The position numbers and the translations under genes were made by a program. From positions 163,501 to 227,500 of the forward strand of contig JAPDFW010000059.1 in assembly GCA_028826165.1 (NCBI GenBank): 64,000 nucleotides of DNA. Reading direction: 5' to 3'. This document shows positions 49,885-61,068 of this stretch, one piece after another; position 1 is the first letter of the stretch; each line of letters opens with the position of its first letter. The notes under the pieces are model-generated. The model saw only the letters and a program-made list of their open reading frames with translations, did not search any database and had not been told where the DNA came from. The stretch comes from Anaeramoeba ignava (lineage: Eukaryota > Metamonada > Anaeramoebidae).

Positions 49885-50595
49885 TTAACTTGAATCTTCA
49901 TCAGAATTTTCACTTAAATTTTCATCTAAATTTTCACTTAAATTTTCATTTGAATTTTCATTTGAATTTTCATCTAAATTTTCATCTGAATTTTCATCTA
50001 AATATTCATTTAAATTTTCATTTGAATTTTCATTTGAATTTTCACTTAAATTTTCATCTAAATATTCATTTGAATTTTCACTTAAATTTTCATTTGAATT
50101 TTCATCTAAATATTCATCTAAATTTAAATTATTCATTTCTTCTTGAATAATTTCTAAGTTTTGATCCATTGATAATTCAAATGATTCATCTCTTCTGTGT
50201 TTTCTTTTTTGTTTTTTCATTTTTTTCATATTTTCTTTTCTTTGAGATTTTTTTCCATTTTGTTTTAAATTTGAATTTAAATTTGAATTTTTTTCTTCAT
50301 TTGTATTTTCTATAATTTTAATTGGAAATAAATCAACTTCAGGTTTTTTTTCAATTTTAAGTGCATGTCTCTTTTTTTTTGGTTTATGTTTTCTTTGTTT
50401 TTTTGCACTTATTTTCCTTTTTTCTTTTGTTTTATTTTTTTTTTGATTTTTTTTTTGATTTTGATTTTGATTTTGATTTAGATTTTTATTTTTTCTATTT
50501 TGTTCAAGATATAAATTTTGATAGTTTTCCCCAAAAATTAAAACGGGAATATCAATTTCTGAAGCTTTTTGAAGATTTCCGTAATATACAGTCAT
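49885..50595 (-). CDS. Lysine-rich protein with acidic Asn/Glu tail, unrecognised
   Basis: 236 residues, single exon. The first ~35 residues are the only ordered-looking part (MTVYYGNLQKASEIDIPVLI, then FGENYQNLYLEQ). Next is a strongly basic region (about 40-150) with several nuclear-localisation-like clusters (KKQRKHKPKKKRH; KKMKKQKRKHRR). The last ~75 residues repeat DENSNEN/LSENSNEN and are acidic. I do not recognise a family. A basic body plus acidic low-complexity tail suits a nucleolar or chromatin-associated protein, but that is inference. The acidic tail is also open on the other strand as FHLNFHLN, which is a shadow. TCATTTTTTTC occurs 33-45 bases upstream of the ATG. Confidence 0.6.
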   Translation of the reverse strand: MTVYYGNLQKASEIDIPVLIFGENYQNLYLEQNRKNKNLNQNQNQNQKKNQKKNKTKEKRKISAKKQRKHKPKKKRHALKIEKKPEVDLFPIKIIENTNEEKNSNLNSNLKQNGKKSQRKENMKKMKKQKRKHRRDESFELSMDQNLEIIQEEMNNLNLDEYLDENSNENLSENSNEYLDENLSENSNENSNENLNEYLDENSDENLDENSNENSNENLSENLDENLSENSDEDSS

Positions 50596-50794
50596 TATAA
50601 AATAATAACAATTTAAAATTCAGAAAATGAAAAAAATGAAAAAAAAATTTAAAAAAAACAATTTAAAAAAAACAACAATACGTCATTTAAGTTTTTATTT
50701 TTTCATTTTTTTCATTTTTTTTCTTTACTTTCTCTTCTTCTTTAATTTTCTTTTAATTTTCTTTTTACATTTTTATATTTTTTAATTTATAAAA

Positions 50795-51970
50795 ATGGTA
50801 AAAATTATTATAAAAATTATTATTAAATTTGTTATTAAATTGATTATTAAATTTATTATTAAAATTATTATTAAAATTATTATTAAATTTATTATTAAAT
50901 TTATTATTAAAATTATTATTAAATTTATTATTATATTTATTATTATATTTATTATTATATTTATTATTAAATTTATTATTAAATTTATTATTAAAATTGA
51001 TTATTAAATTTATTATTAAATTTATTATTAAATTTATTATTAAATTTATTATTAAATTATTATTAAATTTATTATTAAATTTATTATTAAAATTATTATT
51101 AAATTTATTATTAAATTTATTATTAAATTTATTATTAAATTGATTATTAAATTGATTATTAAATTATTATTAAAATTATTATTAAATTTATTATTAAAAT
51201 TATTATTATATTTATTATTAAATTGATTATTAAATTTATTATTAAAATAATTATTAAAATTATTATTAAATTTATTATTAAATTTATTATTAAATTTATT
51301 ATTAAAATTATTATTAAATTTATTATTAAATTTATTATTAAAATTATTATTAAATTTATTATAAAAATTATTTATAAAATTTATTATTATATTTATTATT
51401 AAATTTATTATTAAATTTATTATTAAATTGATTATTAAAATTATTATTAAATTTATTATTAAATTAATTATTAAATTAATTATTAAATTTATTATTAAAT
51501 TTATTATTAAAATAATTATTAAAATTATTATTAAAATTATTATTTAATTTATTACATTTTAGGATTCAATTGAAAATCTTGATCCAAAACAAGTTGGTGC
51601 ACTTCTTTTAAATGAAAAAGGAGAAATCTTAAAAGTAAATTAGTTTGTAAATTATAAAATAATACAAATTAATGAAAAACCAAAAATATTTTTTGATTAT
51701 AAAAAGTCTCAAGGCCGTCTTGATAATAATTCTCAAATTGCAAAATTAATATTAAATATTCTTCAAGATGCTAATTCAATAATTACTTTAAATCGGGAAA
51801 AATTTGTTAGATTAACAAGTAAAAAAAATTAATAAAAAAAATTAATTTCTTTTCTTTTCTTTTTATATCATTTTTTTTAAATTGAAAACTTAATAGTTAC
51901 TCTTAAAAATGATACATATAAAGTGATTGTTGAAGATTCTAAAATTTACATCATTTTAATTTCCGTTTAA
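50795..51970 (+). CDS. LAMTOR4: Ragulator subunit LAMTOR4
   Basis: Four exons: 50795-50797 (the ATG alone), 51563-51634, 51707-51818 and 51897-51970. All splice phases agree, giving 86 residues (human 99). The product reads MDSIENLDPKQVGALLLNEK, then GEILKSQGRLDNNSQIAKLI, ending KVIVEDSKIYIILISV. The G-x-L-x-L-x-E-x-G-x-x-L-x-S-x-G-x-L-x-N pattern and the paired beta-strands at the end are those of LAMTOR4, a small roadblock-fold protein. Ragulator anchors Rag GTPases to lysosomes for TORC1 signalling. The long Ile/Lys-rich frame starting at the same ATG (50795-51007) is intron sequence. Donor is GTAAAAATT right after ATG; acceptor TTTTAG at 51562. Confidence 0.8.
50798..51562 (+). repeat. 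LAMTOR4 intron 1: TTATTAAATTTA repeat, 765 nt
   Basis: The whole intron is TTATTAAATTTATTATTAAA units with AAATTATTATTAAAATTG variants. It is 8-9 bases per step, AT-only apart from rare G. Confidence 0.88.
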
Positions 51971-52124
51971 AAAATTTTTAATTTTTAATTTTTAATTTTC
52001 AATTAATGTTATTCATAAATAATTTTAAATAACAAAATAAAAGAAAATAAAATCAATTCAAATTAGAAAATTATTTTGAAAATTTTGGTTTTTTATTTGA
52101 AAAAAAATTTTTCATTTTGTATCT

Positions 52125-52977
52125 TTATTTTTGATCTTTTCTTTTTTCTTTCCAAAATTCTTCTCTTTTTTTACGAAGATCTTGATCCCATTTTTGAATT
52201 AATTTATTTGTGAAAAAACCTTTTGTTGTTTCAAAAAAAGATTCAAGCGGATCCAATTTTTTTTGAGAATTTTTAAATGATTGAATTTCATATTCAAAAG
52301 CAGTTTTAATCATTTCAAATTTATCAAGTTGTTGAATAAGTTGAGCTTCAGGTGATTTTCCTTCCTCAAATTCCAACCATAAATCAAACAATTCTTGACC
52401 AAGTTGGTTGTTAATTGTTTCTTTAATCTTCTCAAAAGCTTTTGATTCTCGTTCCTTTTTTTCCATTTGAGTTACCTATTAAAATACAATTAGAATAAAA
52501 ATTTTGTTCCACTTTTTTTTTAATTTGATTTTTAATTTGATTTTTGATTTGATTATTTACTCCATCAAAAGGAGTTATATCACCAATTATAGATTCTCCA
52601 AGATCATGAATTAATCCCATTTTCATTGCTTTTTCTTGATTAATTTCTTTTGGATCAAAAAATAATACTAAAAGTGCAACTCTAAAAGAATCTGTATTAA
52701 TTAAATAAAAATAATTTGCAAATTAATTAATTAATTCATCAATTCATTTATTTATAAAAAATTTACGATCTGCTACAGATTCTGGATTTGGAATTCCAGA
52801 CTTAATCCATCCAGTTCTTTTTAATTCCTTAATTTTTGAACAAAAAAAATAAAAAATTAAATTAAATTAAATTAAATTAAATTAAATTGAATTAAATTTA
52901 TAAATAACTTTAAGTTTGGAAGCGAAATTTAAAAATTCAAATAAATTATCAGATGAAATTGGTTTGAAAGATTCCAT
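52125..52977 (-). CDS. HDDC2: HD-domain 5'-deoxynucleotidase, HDDC2/YfbR-like
   Basis: Four exons with agreeing phases: 52977-52909, 52827-52767, 52691-52561 and 52475-52125, giving 203 residues (human HDDC2 204). Splicing gives FLNFASKLKELKRTGWIKSG, then NPESVADHSFRVALLVLFFD; the first metal-binding His is built across the exon 2/3 junction. LIHDLGESIIGDITPFDG supplies the HD pair and the Glu, and QQLDKFEM the last Asp. It removes phosphate from deoxynucleoside 5'-monophosphates in the cytosol (family knowledge). The exon-1 donor is GTTATT, less typical than the GTAAAT of the other introns. The exon-3 acceptor restores the usual spacing between motifs. Confidence 0.9.
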
Positions 52978-52998
52978 TATTTATTTGAAAAGAAAAAA

Positions 52999-53013
52999 AT
53001 GAAAAAAAAATGA
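52999..53013 (-). promoter_or_regulatory. Initiator-like TCATTTTT pair before HDDC2
   Basis: On the minus strand TCATTTTTTTTT and TCATTTTTTTC lie 23-36 bases before the ATG at 52977. Confidence 0.35.
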
Positions 53014-53039
53014 AAAAAAATTTTTGAATTTTAATTTAA

Positions 53040-53860
53040 ATTTTAATTTTAATTTTAAATTAGAAAATATTAATTTAATAATAAAATTAATAATAAAATA
53101 TATTTTTAAACTTAATTCTAAATTAAATATTAAATCAAAACTATTTAAAAAATTTGATATAAATTAAATCAAAATATTTAATAACAAAATATAATTAAAT
53201 TTAAATTAAAAATATTAAATTAATAATAAAATTAATAATAAATTATATTTTTAAACTTAATTCTAAATTAAATATTAAATCAAAACTATTTAAAAATTAG
53301 ATATAAATTAAATCAAAATATTTAATAACAAAATATAATTAATTTTAAATTATAAAATATTAAATTAATAATAAAATTAATAATAAATTATATTTTTAAA
53401 CTTAATTCTAAATTAAACATTAAATCAAAACTATTTAAAAAAATTTGATATAAATTAAATCAAAATATTTAATAACAAAATACAATTAATTTTTAAATTA
53501 CAAAAATATTAATTTAATAATAAAATTAAAAATAAAATATATTTTTAAACTTCAAAACTATTTAAAAATTAGATATAAATTAAATTAAAATATTCAAAAC
53601 AAAATATAAATAATTTTAAATTAAAAATATTAAATTAATAATAAAATTAATAATAAATTAAATCAAAACTATTTAAAAAATTAGATATAAATTAAATTAA
53701 AATATTTAATAACAAAATATAATTAATTTTAAATTACAAAAATATTAATTTAATAATAAAATTAAAAATAAAATATATTTTTAAACTTAATTCTAAATTA
53801 AATATTAAATCAAAACTATTTAAAAAATTTGATTTTGAATTGGAATTTTACTTTTTCAAT
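53040..53860. repeat. AT-rich satellite, ~155-160 bp period, ~5 copies
   Basis: Recurring order: TTAATAATAAAATTAATAAT, TATATTTTTAAACTTAATTC, TAAATTAAATATTAAATCAA, AACTATTTAAAAA, then TTAAATCAAAATATTTAATA. Copies 4 and 5 lack an internal block. It lies between the HDDC2 start and the actin 3' end. Base order resembles the satellite at 10307-11985. Confidence 0.85.
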
Positions 53861-53966
53861 TTTTTAAAAAAAAAACAAAAAAAAGAAAAAGAATTTGATT
53901 TGGATTTGATTTTGAAAATTGTTTTTGATTTGATTTTGGAAATTGATTTTTGATTTAGATTGAAAT

Positions 53967-56027
<2,061 letters not shown>

Positions 56028-58753
56028 ATGAAATCAATTCTTTTCTTTTCCTTTTTCTTTTTCTTAATTATCAATATTTTCTTAATTCAATCAAATCAAA
56101 AATCAAAAACAACAAAATTCAATTTCCACAATAATTCAAGAATTAGAAACAACAAGATTATTAACAGAAACAACAAGATATTATTCTACTCCAGATGAAG
56201 CTTGGGTTTGGAATTTATTAGATCAATTTTCAGGTTCATCAGGATATTTTGGATGGAGTGTTTCAATTTATAAAGATATTCTTGTTATTGGTGCTCCTGG
56301 TGCAAATAAAACATATATTTACAGATATAATGGAACAAATTTTGATCTTGAACAAATTTTGAATGAGTCAGCTTCATATTTTGGAATATCTGTTTCAATT
56401 TATGAAGATGTTATTGTTATTGGAGCTTATGATGCAAAACAAACATATATTTACAGATATAATGGAACAATTTGGAATCAAGAACAAACTTTGAATGAAT
56501 CAGCTACAGACTTTGGATGGAGTGTTTCAATTTATAAAGATGTTATTGTTATTGGAGCTGATGATGCAAAACAAACATATATTTACAGATATAACGGATC
56601 AATTTGGAATGAAGAACAAATTTTGAATGAATCTTCAGTTCCAACTTTTGGATGGAGTGTTTCAATTTATGAAAATGTTACTGTTATTGGTGCTCCTGGT
56701 GCAAATAAAGCATTTATTTACAGATATAATGGAACAATTTGGAATCAAGAACAAAATTTGAATGAATTTTCAGTTCCAGATTTTGGAAATTCTGTTTCAA
56801 TTTATGAAGATGTTATTGTTATTGGAAGTTGGGGTGCAAGAAAAGCATTGATTTACAGATATAATGGATCAATTTGGAATGAAGAACAAATTTTGAATGA
56901 ATCTTCAGTTTCAAATTTTGGATATTCTGTTTCAATTTATGAAGATGTTCTTGTTGTTGGAACTGATGGTGCAAATAAAGCATTGATTTACAGATATAAT
57001 GGATCAATTTGGAATGAAGAACAAATTTTGAGTAAATCTTCAGTTTCAAATTTTGGAAGGAGTGTTTCAATTTATGGGAATTTTACTGTTATTGGAACTG
57101 ATGGTGCAAATCAAGCATTTGTTTATGAAGCTAAATTAATTCCTCAAGTTAATATTCTTAATTGTTCATCTTTGTTTTCATCATTTGATTGTTATTGGAA
57201 TAAAATTGAATTTCCTTCAACTTTGAAATATCAAATTAATTATGGATATGATTGGATTGATATTGACTCTCCAATTCTTGAAGATGAGAATGTTTATTAT
57301 CAACAATTTAATTCTTCAATTTATGATAATATTACTGGAAATGAATATTATTCAATTCAAATCAAAGCTTGTGATATATCAACAATGAAATGTGGTGAAT
57401 CTTCTTCTTTCATTAATTTAACAACAAGAATTGATTCTGTAAAAGATTTCCAATTATTAAATCCTTCAAATTATTCAATTAATGTTACTTGGGATTATCC
57501 AAATGTTCAAATCGATGAAGGAATTGCTCATCTTGATCATTATAATCTTTCTTATCTCAATCAATCTGAACCTGATTTAATATCTTTCATTTCAGTTGAT
57601 AATTCTTCACTTGATTATCTTTGGAATAATTTTGAATGTGAAAATGATTATAATATTTCAATTTGTGGATGTAGAACACAAGAATGTGAAGGAGATGATA
57701 AAGGAGAACTTGTTGAATCATCAATTTCATTATTATTTGGAGAAGTTACAAATTTAACATGTTCAATTTCAAATTCAATAGATATTAATTGTAATTGGAA
57801 TCAACCAATTAATTGTTCAATTCCATTTTATTATAATTTTAACTTATCAATCAATTTATCAAAATGATTCAGGAAATTATCAACCAACATCATCAAATCA
57901 ACAATTTACAGTTCAATTTCCAAATCAAGAATATCAAATCAATGTATCAGCATGTAATTCAAATGGAAAATGTGGATATATTTCATCAATTTCAATCACA
58001 ACTGATAATTTAACTTCTCCAATAATTTATGAAACAATTTCTAAAATTGAAGAAATTGAATTAAATTTCACAAAATTAACAAATGCAAATAATTATTCAA
58101 TTTCACTTGGTAATGAAACAAATTGGGAAAAATTCACATCTCTTAATTTAAGTGGAAATGAAATAATTGGAATAATAAGTGAAATATCAGGAAATATTGA
58201 ATATAATATTTCAATTCGAGGATGTGTTGATTTAAATTGTGAAACACCATATTTAGGATTACCTAGTTCAATTATTTCAACAAGAGCTAAATTAGGAAAT
58301 ATTACTTCATTAACTTGTAATTCATTAATTAATGGATTTGAATGTAATTGGGATTCATTAATTTTATCAAGTGGATTAAAAGGATATTCATTTACTTATA
58401 ATTCAACTTCAATTTGTTTATCAAATTTAACAACATATTATTCAGTTTCAGGATTAAATGAAGGAGAATATTATGAAATTTCAATTTATTCATCAGCTGA
58501 TTTAAATTGTTCATTTAATGAATATTCAGGAATTAATTCAACAACTTCAATTACAATATCATCAACAAATGAATCTGATAATAATTTAAACACAACAACA
58601 TTAATTTTAGGAATAATTATTCCTCTTTTGGTTATTTCAACAATTATTATTGGAATTATTTTATATAAAAAGAAAAAAAGAAAACAAATTATTAAAGAAA
58701 TTATCAAAGAAAACAAAGAAGAAAAAGAACTTCATACTGATTTAGATCTTTAA
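56028..58753 (+). CDS. Integrin-alpha-like membrane protein: seven FG-GAP repeats, FN3 stalk, single TM
   Basis: About 908 residues allowing two one-base shifts. Signal peptide MKSILFFSFFFFLIINIFLI. After a shift at about 56115-56135 the frame reads ELETTRLLTETTRYYSTPDE and then seven FG-GAP repeats of ~43 residues (DFGWSVSIYKDVIVIGADDA, then YIYRYNGSIWNEEQIL), enough for one seven-bladed propeller. About five FN3-like domains follow (57150-58560), with paired Cys. The second shift is in the T4 run 57837-57840; the paralogue at the right edge shows that T3 is expected (YYNLTYQ). One membrane segment (about 58600-58665) and a basic tail ending DLDL complete it. Likely a surface adhesion or sensing receptor (inferred). 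Confidence 0.75.
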
Positions 58754-58899
58754 TTCCAATTTTCATTTCATTTTTCAAACAATTTCCTTCTTTTCATTTT
58801 TCTTTTTTCAATTCTAATTTCATTTTCTTTTTTTTCAATTTCAAAAATCAAGAAAAGAAAATCAAAAAAAAAAAATTTCATTCCACTTTTTTTTATTCT

Positions 58900-59250
58900 T
58901 TTAATTTTAAATTTAATTTTAATTTTGATTTTAATTTTAATTTTAATTTTAATTTTAATTTTAATTTTAATTTTAATTTTAATTTTAATTTTAATTTTAA
59001 TTTTAATTTTAATTTTAATTTTAGATTTTAATTTTAATTTTAATTTTAATTTTAATTTTGATTTTGATTTTAATTTTAATTTTAATTTTAATTTTAATTT
59101 TAATTTTAATTTGATTTTAAATTTTAATTTGAATTTTAATTTGAATTTTAATTTTAATTTTAATTTTAATTTTAATTTTAATTTTATAAATTAATTTTAA
59201 TTTTGATTTTAATTTCAATTTTAATTTTAAATTTTAATTTTGATTTTAAT
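58900..59250. repeat. TTTTAA hexamer repeat in convergent intergenic region
   Basis: The stretch 58754-59251 has no gene. Its right two-thirds is AATTTTAATTTTAATTTT with GATTTT interruptions. It runs up to the stop codon of the RCC1-BTB gene, whose Asn/Gln tail is similar in composition. TTCCACTTTTTTTT is at 58881. Confidence 0.85.
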
Positions 59251-59251
59251 T

Positions 59252-61012
59252 TTAATTTGAATTTTGATTTTGATTATTAAATTTGTTAATTAATAAATCC
59301 AATAAATTTGGATATGTTTGATTTAATTGAAAATAATCAATTCCAATTTCAATTTCATTAATGATTTCTTGTGTAATTTGAATATCATCTTTGATTTGAT
59401 TTGAATAAATCCAATATTCTAATATTTGAAATGATTCTTCACTTAATTTACTATAATCTGTAACTTTATTAGATTTATCTTTTGTTACAGATAAAAACAT
59501 TTCTCGATATAATTCACTTCTCATTATTAATATTAATTTTGGAAATTTATATTGTTTTTCTTTTCTTTCAATTATAAAATCTTTTTCATTTTCAAAATCA
59601 AATAATTCTTTCATTTTTTCTTCTATTAATCCAAATAAATTAAATTCAATTTCAATTTCTTCATATAATTTTGGATTTATTATTCTGTTTGAATAAATCA
59701 TTTCAAATATTTGATTTGATTCTTTAGTTGATTTTGTTGAAATAATTTCTTTAAGGTTTTCAATTTGATCGTCTTGGCCAATTATTGTTTGTAATATTAA
59801 TTTATGAGCTGAAATTATATCTCCATTTTCTGTTTTAAATGAAATATTACAAAATTCTTTTCTTCTAAATAATTTTATCAAATCTTCTTCAAGATTGGAA
59901 AAAGGAGGAGGAGAATAATAAAGAAAGGATTTTCCATCTCCACAAAGAATATGATAATTGGAAATTTCTTCATTAAATCTTAATTCAGGGAGTTTAATTT
60001 GAATTGGATTTAATTGATATTCTGTATCTCCAGTTCCTAATTCACCATAAAAATTATATCCAAATACCACCATTTTCCCTTTTTCTGTTAAAATCAAACT
60101 ATGAGAGAAGCCAATAGAAATTTCAATAATATAACCATCATTTTCAAATAAAGATGATTTTATTTCAGTAAATTCATAAGTATTTTCATTTTTGCCAAGT
60201 CCATTTAATTCATAATTTCCACATGAATAAAGTTTTCTGTTTTCATTTTCATCTTCAATCAACATTATTGAATGAGAATATCCACATTGAATATCAATTA
60301 TTTCACCTTTTGGAATATTTTGAATTTGTATTAATTTTTGGATATTTGTTTCTTCTTTTGTTGATTCTCCTAACCCAAGTTGACCATATTCATTATCACC
60401 GCATACAAATAATTCTTGATTTGAATTTAAAAGAAAAACATGAAACGAACAATTTCCTGAAAATATTTTAGAAACATTTTTCATCATTAAAATTGGTTTT
60501 TCTGTTTCTTTAAGTGTTTCACAATCAAAACCAAGTTGACCATTATGATTTGAACCAATTCCATAAGCATTTTGATTTGAAGTTAATAAATAAATTGAAT
60601 TAGCTCCAGAAACAATATCTTCAATTATTCTATCATTTGTATCTTCAATTAATGATGAAATATTGATAAATTCTTTTGGATTTTTTGAATTAATATCATT
60701 TCCTTTGGCAAATACATTTCCTTCTTTTGTTAAAATAGCTTCATTTTGATAACCAACAGTTACTTTTTGAATATTTTCTTCAATTTGGATTTTTTCATGA
60801 TTTTGATTTGAATCTTCTTCATTTAAATATTCTATTGCTTTTCCATTTTTAAAAAGGAAAATTGTTCCTAAGTTTCCTGATGAAATTTGTTTAATTTGTT
60901 TAATTTGTTTTTCATTTTCAAATTTAAATTGAATTGGTTTTTTTATTCTATCTGGTTTATTTTGGATAAGTTTTGGTTTTTGATTTAAACCAAAAAATAT
61001 AATTTCATTCAT
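59252..61012 (-). CDS. RCC1-repeat protein with C-terminal double BTB (copy 1)
   Basis: 586 residues, intact, single exon. RCC1-type repeats cover residues ~1-370 (NAYGIGSNHNGQLGFD; LFVCGDNEYGQLGLG; KLYSCGNYELNGLGKNE; VVFGYNFYGELGTGD). A first BTB (FRRKEFCNISFKTENGDIIS, AHKLIL) is shortened, and a second BTB core follows (KDFIIERKEKQYKFPKLIL, IMRSELYREMF). A Gln/Asn tail ends the protein. It is highly similar to the next gene and to the fragment at 2-527, so all three are recent paralogues. RCC1 propellers with BTB domains are usually cullin-3 or GTPase adaptors; the precise role is unknown. Confidence 0.85.
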   Translation of the reverse strand: MNEIIFFGLNQKPKLIQNKPDRIKKPIQFKFENEKQIKQIKQISSGNLGTIFLFKNGKAIEYLNEEDSNQNHEKIQIEENIQKVTVGYQNEAILTKEGNVFAKGNDINSKNPKEFINISSLIEDTNDRIIEDIVSGANSIYLLTSNQNAYGIGSNHNGQLGFDCETLKETEKPILMMKNVSKIFSGNCSFHVFLLNSNQELFVCGDNEYGQLGLGESTKEETNIQKLIQIQNIPKGEIIDIQCGYSHSIMLIEDENENRKLYSCGNYELNGLGKNENTYEFTEIKSSLFENDGYIIEISIGFSHSLILTEKGKMVVFGYNFYGELGTGDTEYQLNPIQIKLPELRFNEEISNYHILCGDGKSFLYYSPPPFSNLEEDLIKLFRRKEFCNISFKTENGDIISAHKLILQTIIGQDDQIENLKEIISTKSTKESNQIFEMIYSNRIINPKLYEEIEIEFNLFGLIEEKMKELFDFENEKDFIIERKEKQYKFPKLILIMRSELYREMFLSVTKDKSNKVTDYSKLSEESFQILEYWIYSNQIKDDIQITQEIINEIEIGIDYFQLNQTYPNLLDLLINKFNNQNQNSN

Positions 61013-61029
61013 TTTTGAAAAGAAAAAAA

Positions 61030-61039
61030 TGAAAAATGA
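61030..61039 (-). promoter_or_regulatory. Initiator-like TCATTTTTCATTTTT before RCC1-BTB copy 1
   Basis: On the minus strand ATCATTTTTCATTTTTTTCT lies 18-27 bases before the ATG at 61012, in the 56-base gap between the two paralogues. Confidence 0.4.
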
Positions 61040-61068
61040 TTTTTGTAATTTTAATTTTAATTTTAATT

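Noticed and set aside
49866-50150. FHLNFHLN-repeat protein on the plus strand
   Set aside because: Shadow of the acidic DENSNEN tail of the minus-strand gene at 49885-50595.
50795-51007. Ile/Lys-rich 70-residue protein
   Set aside because: It is the first intron of LAMTOR4 read through; the repeat continues unchanged past the stop to 51562.
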